From Helichrysum umbraculigerum (taxonomy: Eukaryota; Streptophyta; Magnoliopsida; Asterales; Asteraceae), in assembly GCA_949592205.1 (NCBI GenBank), contig CATIUR010000017.1, forward strand, positions 62,001 through 126,000: a stretch of 64,000 nt of DNA. Direction: 5' to 3'. A model generated the notes under the pieces. That model had not been told where the DNA came from. It saw only the letters and a list, made by a program, of their open reading frames with translations, and did no database searches. The position numbers and the translations under genes were made by a program. Every line of letters begins with the position of its first letter. Positions within the stretch are counted from its first letter, which is position 1. This document shows, in pieces, positions 28,063 to 38,885 of the stretch.

Positions 28063-30794
28063 TTAGGTCTTCCATGGTCATCAACAATAAGCACATCAGA
28101 TAGGACTTTATCTTTAAACAAATTAGAATTTTTATCTGAAGTGTTATTGTTGACGACTGAAGAGTCAACATCAGACTCTTTTCGTTTCCAAACTTTTGAA
28201 GGTTCGGAATTGATATCAGAAATAATGTTGGGCTTTTGAATTGGCAAAGGTTTTTGCTCAACATTACTTAGCTTCAGAACAGGCTTGGGAGACTTTGAGT
28301 AACGCCTAGGTGGAGATTTTGAAAAAGAATTTCTATAAACTGATGTCCTAGGCATCTCTCTCCCATAGCGCTGATTTGACAGCTTGGGACAGTCTCGGAT
28401 CAAATGTCCTTGTCTCTTGCAGTAGAAACAAGAACGAGTCTCAACTAACGGTTGAGGCTGAGGCATTACCACAGGAGGTGGAGAAACATTTCTAGAACAT
28501 GAACATTGAGTACATGTCTTAGAAAATGTTTGCTTTGGTTGAGAGGTCGAAGTTGAAGGTTTATCAGACAAAACTCTTTCATTTACTAATTTTCGTTGCA
28601 AAATCTTTACAGGTGACTGTAAAGTTTGTTGTTTAGAGTTTAAAACCTTGGCTTTACCCTTATTTGTTTGAACCTTAATTTCAGGTTCAACTTTTGAAAT
28701 TTCCTTTTCAGGTTTAACTTCAACTCTCTTAACTTCAGGATACTCCTGATCCGTAATATCCTCAATCTCAACGATCTCCTCAAAACAAACTGGAGATACA
28801 TCCTTTTGCTCAACAATCTCCTCAGCACTAACAGTAGATTTATTCAGTGGCTTAACAAACTTAGGAGTGGGATACTCTGGCCTCGTGGTTTTCTCCTTCT
28901 CCTGTTTGTTGGATTTAGCCACTTTACCCTTGATACCCAACAACTTAGCATAATCAACTGGAATTTCATCAAGGCCTTCCTTAACAGGTAAAGGAGTATA
29001 AGTAGTAGGAGGTGCTATTTCAACAAAACCTATTCCTTTTCCTCCCTTACTTTTCCTATCCTGCTTATGATTGCTAATAATTTCATTAAAGATCATTGTC
29101 GCAGAAGTTGACCCTAAGACTTTATCTTGATAATTACCATACTCACTTTTTAAGTCTGAAAGCTCTTTGTTTAACAGTTCAATTTCAGTAAGATAACTTT
29201 TAATTGCATCCTGTTGACTAAAAACTTTAGCTTTATAAGTTTGAGTATCTAACTTATGAGCTTCAATATGTTTTTCATAGAGTTTTTCATTTTCTTTCAA
29301 AAACTTATTTGACTCATTAAGTTTTGCAACTTTATCTCGCAACTCTTGGTTATCCTTTTGAAAAGCCTCTAGAGATTCAGTTAGATTAATGCATGAGATA
29401 CAATTTAAAGGTTCAGGAGATTCATTTTGTACCTCAGGTGTAATATGAGCCATGAGACACTGTTGAAACTTTGTAGCCTCCGCATTCCAGTCATGAGTAG
29501 TTGGCTCAAAAACCACCAAAGCATTGTCCACAACTAACGTCTTGCCCTCTTCTTTCGTTTTTGGAGGATCAGGTTTAGTAAGTCCCGACGGTGGCATCTT
29601 GGGTTTCTCGCATTCCCTAGCGAAATGACCCAAATTCTGGCAGTTATAACAACGGACCTTGCTCTTATCAAAACCAAATCCTGACTTCCCATTGCCTTCT
29701 AAACTCTTGCGTCCAGTTCGTTGCAAGAATTTTTGAACCCTTCTTGTTATCATAGCAATGTTCCAATTCAAGTCCATCTGTTCTAGATCATCTTCATCCA
29801 ATTGTCCGTAATCCTCCTTGATCAGTTCCAAAGTTGTATTTGGTTGAGTAACCAAATCTTTGTAAGAGCTCAGAAAAGCTGTATAAATTGCAGCTTGCTC
29901 TTGTATTGCTGGTGAAACTGAAGCCTGTTGTTGATTTCCTTGAGATGTTCCAGAAAGATAAGCTGTATGATGAACTCCAGAAGAAGCAGAAGATGAATTG
30001 GTATCCGTTATAAATGCTACTCCACCGTAACTCTTGCCAGAATTGACTAGTCCAACTCCACCAGTTGTGGCATTCTGTACAGATCCACCTGACTTACATT
30101 CTTTCTTCTTCAATTCCATCGCATGAGCTTGTAGAATACCTATCAATTGATCCAAAGTCATCCTCTGTAATTCCGGATTTTCTTTTAAAAATTGGACTTT
30201 CACATCCCAAGCACTTGGCAACACGTCCAGCAACTTCTTGTTTACCTCAAGTGCAGGGAGATTGTATCCTCCTTCATTTAACTCACTAACCAGATGTGAG
30301 TATCGAGTGAATAGACTGGAAGACAGCTCATTTGGAATCATGTCAAATAAATCATACTGCTTTTTGATTAATTCTAGCTTAGCCTCCTTGTACTTTTCAT
30401 TTCCTCCGCATCTTGTCTCAATTGCCTTCCACAGATCATAAGTTGTGTCATGAGATTTAAAGAGTCTCATAACATCCTTTGGCAAACACATACAGATAGA
30501 AGAATGAGCCTTTCTTTCTGTTTCATACTCCTTTTTCTCTTGAGGTGACATAGCATTATATGTTTTAGCCGGAGGAACACCACGATAATTTCCTTCAGCC
30601 ACTGGAGCAACATATCGTTCTTTTAAAGGTCCCCACAGTTCAGGACAGTGGAAATCTATATACTGTTCATATCTATCTCTCCAATACACATAATCTAAAT
30701 CTGGTCCAAAGAACGGAGGTTTATTACTGGAGCCAATATCATTGCTCTGTCTGAGCATCTCTCTGATTCCTCTAATATCTTCCTTATCAGACAT
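28029..30794 (-). CDS. Sirevirus gag of element F
   Basis: 921 codons, ATG at 30794 (MSDKEDIRGIREML...). The N-terminal ~300 residues are the Copia gag capsid region (YWRDRYEQYIDF; LWKAIETRCGG; LIKKQYDLFDMIP). CCHC knuckle 1, CYNCQNLGHFAREC, is at residues ~380-393; a coiled-coil-rich segment follows (~470-600); then a Lys/Glu/Pro-rich linker and knuckle 2, CFYCKRQGHLIRDC, at ~787-800. It ends KAWVSVSH. Two knuckles and the large size are usual for Sirevirus gag. It forms the particle that packages RNA in the cytoplasm. Confidence 0.88.
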   Translation of the reverse strand: MSDKEDIRGIREMLRQSNDIGSSNKPPFFGPDLDYVYWRDRYEQYIDFHCPELWGPLKERYVAPVAEGNYRGVPPAKTYNAMSPQEKKEYETERKAHSSICMCLPKDVMRLFKSHDTTYDLWKAIETRCGGNEKYKEAKLELIKKQYDLFDMIPNELSSSLFTRYSHLVSELNEGGYNLPALEVNKKLLDVLPSAWDVKVQFLKENPELQRMTLDQLIGILQAHAMELKKKECKSGGSVQNATTGGVGLVNSGKSYGGVAFITDTNSSSASSGVHHTAYLSGTSQGNQQQASVSPAIQEQAAIYTAFLSSYKDLVTQPNTTLELIKEDYGQLDEDDLEQMDLNWNIAMITRRVQKFLQRTGRKSLEGNGKSGFGFDKSKVRCYNCQNLGHFARECEKPKMPPSGLTKPDPPKTKEEGKTLVVDNALVVFEPTTHDWNAEATKFQQCLMAHITPEVQNESPEPLNCISCINLTESLEAFQKDNQELRDKVAKLNESNKFLKENEKLYEKHIEAHKLDTQTYKAKVFSQQDAIKSYLTEIELLNKELSDLKSEYGNYQDKVLGSTSATMIFNEIISNHKQDRKSKGGKGIGFVEIAPPTTYTPLPVKEGLDEIPVDYAKLLGIKGKVAKSNKQEKEKTTRPEYPTPKFVKPLNKSTVSAEEIVEQKDVSPVCFEEIVEIEDITDQEYPEVKRVEVKPEKEISKVEPEIKVQTNKGKAKVLNSKQQTLQSPVKILQRKLVNERVLSDKPSTSTSQPKQTFSKTCTQCSCSRNVSPPPVVMPQPQPLVETRSCFYCKRQGHLIRDCPKLSNQRYGREMPRTSVYRNSFSKSPPRRYSKSPKPVLKLSNVEQKPLPIQKPNIISDINSEPSKVWKRKESDVDSSVVNNNTSDKNSNLFKDKVLSDVLIVDDHGRPKSVKAWVSVSH

Positions 30795-30849
30795 TGAAGC
30801 GTACCTGTAAAATCAACTTAAAAAAAAACTTGGAAGCTGATTAGTAACA

Positions 30850-31290
30850 AAGGCGTCACTTGGTAAGTGACGCACCTTAGTGTCGCAAAGAGTAGCGGCA
30901 CTTGATAAGTGACGCTATCGAGTGACGGATAACAAACAGAACGACACTAGAGATTAGTGTCTTATAAACGAGTAAGTGACGTACTCAAGTGACGGACTTG
31001 AGTGTCGCTTAGCAATAACAGGCGTCACTAAGGTAAGTGACGCTTTAAGTGACTGACAGAAGCAACGCGTCACTCGTAGTAAGTGACGGATGATACACAA
31101 GTGACATATCAAATGACGCAGAAGAGTGTCGGATTGAACAGTAGGTGTCACTTATGTAAGTGACGTATAATACTCAAGTGACGTTACTAAGTGACGCACT
31201 TGAGTGTCGTAAAAACCCTAATTGTTCCTTACAGAAGTGTCGCTCGAAGTGCCGCACAAAGTGTCGAAGTGACGCTCTGAGTGACGCAGA
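30850..31290 (-). repeat. GCGTCACTT palindrome array in the leader of F
   Basis: About twenty-five GCGTCACTT/AAGTGACGC/AGTGTCGC words between the primer site and the gag start, e.g. GGCGTCACTTGGTAAGTGACGC near 30853. Same words as in the leader of C. No ORF is supported here. Confidence 0.85.
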
Positions 31291-31504
31291 AACGGCTGTG
31301 AACACCCAAAAACCCTAAAAATCGAATTTTCGTAAACCTAACGAAAATTCTTGAGTCCCAATCGTACGAAACCTGTAAATCTTTACTCAAAACACAGTAA
31401 TAGCACCAAATCGATCCTAATCTTGCTAGAATGACTTTGATCTTCACAAAACCGAACCGAAAACACTTCAATACACGTACACACGTCGATCAAATCAACT
31501 CCGA

Positions 31505-31519
31505 GGCTCTGATACCAGT
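31505..31519 (-). other. Primer binding site of element F (tRNA-iMet type)
   Basis: Minus strand ACTGGTATCAGAGCC directly inside the 5' LTR. Confidence 0.85.
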
Positions 31520-31540
31520 TGAGAGTGCCCCCTGGATGTG
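31520..31540 (-). repeat. LTR of element F (5' LTR, inner 21 bp before E)
   Basis: TGAGAGTGCCCCCTGGATGTG, then element E. The LTR goes on at 42258, where the last five bases (ATGTG) are repeated; 21 + 433 - 5 = 449 bp, exactly the length of the other F LTR. Confidence 0.93.
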
Positions 31541-34098
31541 TGTAACACCCCCAAATTTTGATGATTTGCGGAAGCTTGATTTGGGTGTTACTAATCAATA
31601 ACAAAGCACAAAGATATATAGTAAACGACTCTATATGCGTCGTTTTAACAAAATATATTGATAACTGAAATGTTTACAACATTTATAGCTTTACATAGCT
31701 CGAGTTTAAATAAAATGAGATTTCAGTACATAAGTACTTGTACAAAATATACTAATGCAAGAAAATCTCAATCGTCTGTATGCTGACTCGAGCTAAATCC
31801 TGAAGCAGAAACATCCTACTGCTGGGTACCTGCGATATATGCTAAAAGGTCAGCTATAAAGCTGGTGAGCTCACAGGTTTGAAATCAAGTAATATCGTAT
31901 GAACCGCAAGATTTAAAAATGAATTGCATCCAGCAATTAAATAATGAATTGCATCCAGCAATTAAATAATGAATTGCATCCAGCAATTTAATGATAATCA
32001 TCGTGTATACAGCCATGAGCACATAGTTGAGCTTAACTCGAGGGCCGGGTCCCCTATAGAGAATTCCGGGCGAGGTGCCTCCACGAATGCCTAATCCACA
32101 TTCGTCTTCCCAAATATTAGTACGTTCGTTTACCCGGTTAGTGCTTGCTAACCCGAACGAGGAGGGTCAATCCTATATGGTACCATATACTAATATTCAC
32201 GCTACAACGTATTAACAACTATGCTGACGGAGGACTTTAAATGATTAGTTTCGAAAAACTCATGTAGTATATGAAAAGTTGGTACTTGCGTTCACATGTT
32301 AAAAGTTTGAGCAGTATATCACACCCCTGAGTAAAACAGTAAAAGAGGGGCTATGAGACTCACCTGAGTCGTTGAGTTTATGAAAATAAACTGAGGATGA
32401 TTAGCCGAGAATCGAAGTCCAAAGACTTGTAACCTGAGGGTGTCCATGACACGCGATGGTTATAATATGCGAAGGTATCTAATAAGACTACCTTGTAGTT
32501 GTTCGTCCAACTATAATGTCCAAATCTCCACTATTTGGTTGATACGTTTAAGTGTTTGAAAAGTGTACGGCCCGTTGGTGACGGATTTGTAATAATAATC
32601 TCAATTATTACTATTTTGATTTCGTGGCGTTTTACTTGAAAAATGTGTTTTGATTGTGTTTTAGAAGCCGTTACGAAATCTAAGTACGGGGGTCCGGGGG
32701 CAGCGCCCCTGGTAGCGGGGTCCAAGGGGCGGCAGCCCCTGGCGGGGTCCAAGGGGCAGAGCCCCTGGCTGGGGTCGAGCTGCCAGGTCAGCTTGGAAAA
32801 TTTTTATTTCTACTATATTGCTTTGACGAAAAACGCATCTGGATCAGAATTTGGGTAAAATCGAGTGATAAATTTCGAGTCTCGACACTTAGTAAAAATC
32901 TGTGTTTTTGAGGTTCTGGTTTATGCGACGTAGGGTGCGACGTCGCAGGTAGGATTGCGACGTAGAGCATGACGTCGCTAAAGGCGACGTTTCGCAATTT
33001 AATGCGACGTAGGGTGCTACGTCGCTAATGCGACGTAGGTGATTTCTGCGACGCAGGGGCTTGCGTCGCTAAGTGTGACGTGGCGAGGTATTGGCGACGT
33101 TAAGGCTAACGTCGCTATATGCGACGTCGCAATTTAATGCGACGTTGTGACTGACGTCGCACTATGCGACGTCACGAGGTGTTTTGCGACGTAGAGGCTG
33201 ACGTCGCATAAATTCCGGGCCAAATGCGACGTAGCGGTCTGTTGGCCGGAAAATGGGTCGAAAACGAGTTTTTCGGTTTCCGTTCGGTCCAAAACTTTTA
33301 CCCAACCCTTATTTGAACATTATAAGTCGATACAAACCGCAAACAAGTAAAAACACTTAAAAACGAGAGGTGTCGGAAACTTACAAATCGCCGAAATGAA
33401 ATTTCGGAAAGATAGAAAGATAGATCGTGTCGCGGTGGTCGTGAATCTCTAAAAATCTTGAAGATCCGAAGTCGTTTGATATGTTTATTTTGCGTTTTTG
33501 TGAGATTTTTGAAGGTGGGGGTGGTTGGTGGAGTTGAGAGAAAAGAAAGGAGAAAGAGAAAGAGAGATGAGAAAGTGAGAAAAAGAGAGTGGGAAATGGG
33601 AGGTTATCCTCCCATTTTTCGCCCCGCGTTCCCGCTCCGTGCGGTGTTCGTTTGCTCCGTCGTTTCAACGTTAATTAATTATTTTAAATATTAAATGGTA
33701 CGTTTTAAATACAAATTATTACGTGATATTTTATTTAATTATTTTACAATTAAGTTTACGTTTGAGTTAATAATGTAAGTTGGTTTATTTAGTTTGCGCG
33801 TTTTACATTTTAAATTGTATAATTTCTGATTGTATGATACGAACGAATACGAAATATTATAATAATAATATTTTTGACATAACAACGTTATTTAATAAAA
33901 TTTGTCACCAACGTCCATATTAAATTTGAATCGAAATACATCCGATTTAAATTGCGTACGATTTAATCAAATCGCATATTCGTATATATTCAACAATATA
34001 TATAATTCGATACATTAATTAGCCTAACCAGGAACTAATTACATGTATTAACATTCGATTAGGCACTAATCTCTAGTCCTAATTTGGCGGGTGTTACA
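31541..34098 (-). repeat. LTR of element E (3' LTR)
   Basis: TGTAACACCC...GGGTGTTACA. It contains: three copies of a 25-bp unit with the hairpin AATTGC-ATCCA-GCAATT (31915-31990); a G/C block at 32690-32775; and a GCGACGT/ACGTCGC array at 32922-33240. Frames in it (e.g. 33381-33668) are not taken as genes. The polypurine tract is at 34099-34112 (minus CTAACAGGGGGAGAA). Confidence 0.95.
32922..33240. repeat. GCGACGT/ACGTCGC palindrome array in E LTR
   Basis: About twenty copies of GCGACGT or ACGTCGC, several as direct palindromes (TGCGACGTCGCA at 33120-33131). Repeated in the other LTR at 41081-41399. Confidence 0.88.
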
Positions 34099-34132
34099 TT
34101 CTCCCCCTGTTAGAAGAATTTCGTCCCGAAAT

Positions 34133-37100
34133 TTAGCTCAAAGTCGTGTTTGATGTGGAATCAGTGAAAAGTTGAGGATATTTGAGTCGCATTTGGTCTT
34201 CCCGTTCCCAAGTGAATTCCGGACCACGCCGCGAATTCCATCTGACCTTGACGATGGGAATACGACTTTGTTTCAGTTGTTTGACCTCACGGTCCATAAT
34301 TTCAGCGGGTTCCTCAACGAAGTGAAGTTTATCGTCAACACGAATTTCATCTATTGGAATGATAAGTGTCTCATCAGACAGACACTTCTTCAGATTTGAA
34401 ATATGAAAAGTAGGGTGCACGCTGCTGAGTTCGGATGGCAGCTGCAATCGATAAGCTACGGGGCCAATCCGTTCGAGGATCTCAAAAGGCCCGATGTACC
34501 GGGGATTCAACTTCCCGCGTTTGCCAAAACGGATGACGCCTTTCCAAGGCGATACTTTTAAGAGAACTCGATCCCCAACTTGGAACTCGAGTGGTTTGCG
34601 TCTCACGTCAGCATAACTTTTCTGACGATCACGTGCGGTTTTGAGTCTGTTTTGGATTTCCACAATTTTCTCAGTGGTGGCGTGAATGAGTTCAGGACCA
34701 GTGAGCTGACTATCTCCCACTTCAGTCCAACAGATCGGTGATCGGCACTTACGACCGTACAGTGCCTCAAAAGGTGCAACCTTAATGCTGGCGTGATAAC
34801 TGTTATTGTACGAGAATTCGCACAACGGTAGATGTTTTTCCCAGTTTGTACCGAAATCAACTACGCAGGCGCGTAGCATATCTTCCAAGGTTTGAATGGT
34901 TCGTTCACTTTGACCGTCGGTTTGAGGATGGTACGCGGTACTCATATCGAGACGGGTACCCAATGCTTTCTGAAGTGATTGCCAAAAGTGAGAGGTGAAA
35001 CGGGCATCTCTGTCAGAGATGATCGAGATTGGAACGCCGTGATGAGAAACGATTTCCTTGATGTAGATTTGTGTAAGGCGTTCCATTTTATCGTTTTCCT
35101 TGATTGCCAGGAAATGAGCAGATTTAGTGAGGCGGTCAACGATCACCCAAATGGTATCGCAACCGTTCGACGACTTGGGTAGTTTGGTTATGAAATCCAT
35201 GGCAATTTGTTCCCATTTCCATTCAGGGATTTCAGGTTGCTGGAGTAAACCAGGCGGTTTCTGATGTTCGGTTTTGAATTTCGAGCAAGTAAGACACTTG
35301 CTGACATAAGTGGCGATTTCGGCTTTCATGTTTGGCCACCAGTAGAATTCCTTGATGCCGTGGTACATCTTATCGGATCCGGGATGAATAGAATATTTAG
35401 ACTTGTGAGCTTCGTCCATCACCAAGCCTCTTAGGTTCCCAAAACTGGGCAACCAGATTCGGTTTGAGAAATACCTAATCCCGTTAGGTCTGATTTCGAA
35501 TTGTTTGTCAATGCCCCGCAAGGCTTCATTTTTGATGTTTTCGGATTTCAGGGCTTCGATCTGAGCGGTATGAATTTGAATGGTAAGATCGTTGTGAATG
35601 GTCATACTGAGGGCTCGGACTCGAAGTGGTTTAGGTCGTTCCTTTCGACTGAGGGCATCAGCTACAACATTAGCCTTCCCTGGATGGTACTTGATCTCGC
35701 AATCGTAATCGGTAAGCAACTCGACCCATCGACGTTGCCTCATATTGAGATCCTTCTGATCGAAGATATGTTGGAGACTTTTGTGATCTGTAAAGATAGT
35801 GCACTTAGTGCCGTAGAGATAATGTCTCCAGATTTTGAGAGCAAAAACGACAGCTCCAAGTTCGAGATCGTGAGTGGTGTAGTTCTTTTCATGAATTTTT
35901 AGCTGTCGTGAGGCATAAGCAATGACCTTGTCTCGTTGCATCAGCACGCAACCAAGACCTTGGTGAGAAGCATCGCAGTATACCACGAAGTCATCGGTGC
36001 CTTCGGGTAGTGAAAGAATTGGAGCACTGCAAAGCTTTTGTTTCAGAAGTTGGAACGCTGACTCTTGTTTATCGGTCCAATCGAACCTTTTGTCCTTCTG
36101 TGTCAGTACCGTGAGTGGCTGAGCTATTTTGGAGAAATTTTCGATAAATCGCCGATAGTACCCAGCAAGACCCAAGAATTGTCGTACTTCAGTTGCAGAG
36201 GTGGGTGCTTGCCAGTCTTTGATAGCCTCGATCTTTGATGGGTCCACGTGAATTCCCTGACTGTCGATCACGTGACCAAGAAATTGAACGGTTTGGATCC
36301 AGAACTCACACTTAGAGAATTTAGCATAAAGCTCCTCGTGTCTAAGTAGTTCAAGGATGGTTCTGAGGTGTTGCGCATGTTCTTGCTCGTTGCGAGAGTA
36401 AATGAGTATGTCATCGATAAAGACAATGACAAACTTATCGAGGTACGGTTTGCACACCCGGTTCATGAGGTCCATGAATACAGCCGGTGCGTTGGTTAGA
36501 CCAAAGGGCATCACTTGGAATTCGTAGTGCCCGTAACGAGTTCTGAAAGCAGTTTTTGGAATATCGGTGTCGCGAACTCGTAACTGATGATAACCTGATC
36601 GCAGGTCGATTTTTGAGTAGAAACTTGAACCCTGAAGTTGGTCGAATAAATCATCAATGCGAGGAAGTGGATAACGGTTCTTGACGGTCAATTTGTTCAA
36701 CTCTCGATAGTCGATGCACATTCGGAATGAACCGTCCTTCTTTTTGACAAATAAGACCGGAGCTCCCCAAGGTGACGAACTTGGTCTAATGAATCCTCGA
36801 TCCAGAAGTTCCTGTAACTGAGAGGACAACTCCTGAAGTTCAGATGGGGCTAAACGGTATGGTGCGCGGGCCACCGGTGCGGCACCCGGCACGAGATCGA
36901 TTGAGAACTCAACCTGTCTAGGCGGAGGTAGACCAGGTAGTTCTTCCGGAAAGACTTCGGGAAAGTCTCTAACAATCGGCACATCCTCAAGTCGCTTCTC
37001 CTCCGACTTCTTCTCGGTGATGTGTGCAAGTATCGCAGGGTAACCCTTTCTCAGAAATTTTCGGGTTTTTAAGCAGGAGATTATATTAAGTCCCGTCCCA

Positions 37101-38596
37101 CCGGTCTCCCCCTGTATGATCAAGGTTCCACCGACAGCGAGTGGGATACGGACGATCTTATCGTGACAAACGATTTCAGCTCGATGTTTGGACAACCAGT
37201 CCATTCCAATAATGACGTCGAAACTGCCGATTTCAATGGGTATAAGATCGATCGAAAAGGTCTCGTCAGCTAGGTTTAAAGTGCAATTAGGTATCACACT
37301 GGTGGTTTCTACAAGTTTTCCATTGGCTAGCTCTACAGTGTACTTAACATCTAAGGCAACAGGAGTGATGTCAAGTAATGGGCAAAAATCATCGGAGATA
37401 AAGCTTCTATCAGCACCAGTATCAAATAGAACAGAAGCAGTTAAGTTGTTGAGGAGGAACATACCCGAGACCACATTCGGGTCCTGGCGGGCGTCCCCAG
37501 ATTTGATGACGAAAGCTCTGCTGCGAGTGTTGTTGTTGTTGTTGCTGTTGTTGCTGTTGTTGCGGTTGTTGTTGTTGTTGTTCCTCAGTTTTGGGCACGA
37601 GTCTCTGAAATGCCCAGGTTTCCCACACTCAAAGCATACTTTGGGTGGTCTGGTGTTGTTGTTGGAATTGTTGTTGGTAGGAGAGCGGCAATCTTTTGTG
37701 AGGTGGCCGTACCTCTTGCAGTTGTTGCAAAAGGGGCCACAGGAGCCTTCATGGTGGTGACTGCACTTGGAACAATAGGGTTTGCTCCCAGTGTAGCCCC
37801 GGACGATGTCAGTGGTGGTGTTGTAAGCTTTGACGGTGTCGGGTTTCTTGTTTTGTGGGTTTGAGTGGTTGTTGTGGTAGTCAGACCACTTGCGTTTGTT
37901 GGTGTGAGAGGATGAAGTGGGTGGTTCAGAATCTTGACTCATTGACATCAAGTCTTGGGCCAATAGGATTGCACCGTCAATGGTGGTTGGTTTTGAAGAG
38001 ATGACATGTCCCCGAACAGGATCAGGGAGACCAAGGGCGTACTTCCTGATTTTATCAGGTTCAGTGCTTACCATAGCTGGGCGGAGGGCAGCTAGTTGTT
38101 GAAACCTGGTGGTATAACCATCGATGTCACCACCCTGAACCTTCAAATTCCAAAACTCCTCATCTAGCTTTTGGAGTTTGGCGATCGAGCAGTATTTGGC
38201 AGTGAGTTTTGCCTTCAATTCCTCCCAAGTGAGTTGGTAGGCAATGTCAGCACCCACTGATTGGGTATATGAATTCCACCAAGAGTGGGCATCATCTTCA
38301 AGAGAGCAGGTGGCGAAGTTTACTTTGTCGTTCTCCGCGCATTTACTAACACGGAAAACAGTTTCCATTTTCTCGAACCATCTGATCAGTCCGATGGCTC
38401 CTTCAGAACCCTTGAAACTCGAGGGTTTGCAGCTTTGGAAGTCCTTGTAAGAACAAGGTTTGGTGGCAGAGGTTCCAGCGGTATCGCTGTTTCTTGTGGA
38501 GTTGGGTGGGGTATTCCGAGCCAAGGCTTCAGTAACAGCCTGGGTTATGAGTGACGTAATCTGAGCATCAGTGTAAGGTCTGGTCTTTGGCGGCAT
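34133..38596 (-). CDS. Chromovirus gag-pol polyprotein of element E
   Basis: 1487 codons without a stop, ATG at 38596. Gag capsid region ~60-220 (WFEKMETVF; AHSWWNSYTQ); knuckles CNNCKRYGHLTKDC and CFECGKPGHFRDSC in an Asn-rich linker; protease DTGAD at ~390; RT with IDYRELNKLTVKNRYPLPR and FIDD at ~724; RNase H (DASHQGLG; DHKSLQHIF); integrase with zinc region (HPGSDKMYHGIKEFYWWP...CLTCSKFK), catalytic D in MDFITKLP ~1131, D in SDRDARF ~1193, E in SERTIQTL ~1229; GPY/F motif (RYIGPFEIL); and a C-terminal chromodomain-like segment ~1430-1475 (VKVRWNSRRGPEFTWEREDQM). All catalytic residues I can locate are present. The chromodomain is known to guide such elements to heterochromatin, which fits its site. 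Confidence 0.95.
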   Translation of the reverse strand: MPPKTRPYTDAQITSLITQAVTEALARNTPPNSTRNSDTAGTSATKPCSYKDFQSCKPSSFKGSEGAIGLIRWFEKMETVFRVSKCAENDKVNFATCSLEDDAHSWWNSYTQSVGADIAYQLTWEELKAKLTAKYCSIAKLQKLDEEFWNLKVQGGDIDGYTTRFQQLAALRPAMVSTEPDKIRKYALGLPDPVRGHVISSKPTTIDGAILLAQDLMSMSQDSEPPTSSSHTNKRKWSDYHNNHSNPQNKKPDTVKAYNTTTDIVRGYTGSKPYCSKCSHHHEGSCGPFCNNCKRYGHLTKDCRSPTNNNSNNNTRPPKVCFECGKPGHFRDSCPKLRNNNNNNRNNSNNSNNNNNTRSRAFVIKSGDARQDPNVVSGMFLLNNLTASVLFDTGADRSFISDDFCPLLDITPVALDVKYTVELANGKLVETTSVIPNCTLNLADETFSIDLIPIEIGSFDVIIGMDWLSKHRAEIVCHDKIVRIPLAVGGTLIIQGETGGTGLNIISCLKTRKFLRKGYPAILAHITEKKSEEKRLEDVPIVRDFPEVFPEELPGLPPPRQVEFSIDLVPGAAPVARAPYRLAPSELQELSSQLQELLDRGFIRPSSSPWGAPVLFVKKKDGSFRMCIDYRELNKLTVKNRYPLPRIDDLFDQLQGSSFYSKIDLRSGYHQLRVRDTDIPKTAFRTRYGHYEFQVMPFGLTNAPAVFMDLMNRVCKPYLDKFVIVFIDDILIYSRNEQEHAQHLRTILELLRHEELYAKFSKCEFWIQTVQFLGHVIDSQGIHVDPSKIEAIKDWQAPTSATEVRQFLGLAGYYRRFIENFSKIAQPLTVLTQKDKRFDWTDKQESAFQLLKQKLCSAPILSLPEGTDDFVVYCDASHQGLGCVLMQRDKVIAYASRQLKIHEKNYTTHDLELGAVVFALKIWRHYLYGTKCTIFTDHKSLQHIFDQKDLNMRQRRWVELLTDYDCEIKYHPGKANVVADALSRKERPKPLRVRALSMTIHNDLTIQIHTAQIEALKSENIKNEALRGIDKQFEIRPNGIRYFSNRIWLPSFGNLRGLVMDEAHKSKYSIHPGSDKMYHGIKEFYWWPNMKAEIATYVSKCLTCSKFKTEHQKPPGLLQQPEIPEWKWEQIAMDFITKLPKSSNGCDTIWVIVDRLTKSAHFLAIKENDKMERLTQIYIKEIVSHHGVPISIISDRDARFTSHFWQSLQKALGTRLDMSTAYHPQTDGQSERTIQTLEDMLRACVVDFGTNWEKHLPLCEFSYNNSYHASIKVAPFEALYGRKCRSPICWTEVGDSQLTGPELIHATTEKIVEIQNRLKTARDRQKSYADVRRKPLEFQVGDRVLLKVSPWKGVIRFGKRGKLNPRYIGPFEILERIGPVAYRLQLPSELSSVHPTFHISNLKKCLSDETLIIPIDEIRVDDKLHFVEEPAEIMDREVKQLKQSRIPIVKVRWNSRRGPEFTWEREDQMRLKYPQLFTDSTSNTTLS

Positions 38597-38885
38597 GATT
38601 CTTCAATAAAAGAAATGAAGATACATGAGATTTTGCAAGAAAGTTGTATTTATCTCAGATGTACATGTATAAAAGCAGTAATACATAACATCAACAGGAA
38701 TAATGGCAATTAATATTAGTCGAAAACAGCAAGAATACTTGATAGATGATACGAGTTCAAAGGTTACATCCAACAGATGTATTACAAAAGATGTCGGGAA
38801 TTGTTACATCCGACCAAATTATAGAATAGCGCGTAGATAGTTACTAGATTACAGGGTAGATTACAAGACAAAGACTACACTAGTC

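Noticed and set aside
33381..33668. 95-codon open frame, also at 41540-41827
   Set aside because: Lies in both LTRs of E in a CT-rich stretch; it differs by one residue between copies and has no family resemblance.
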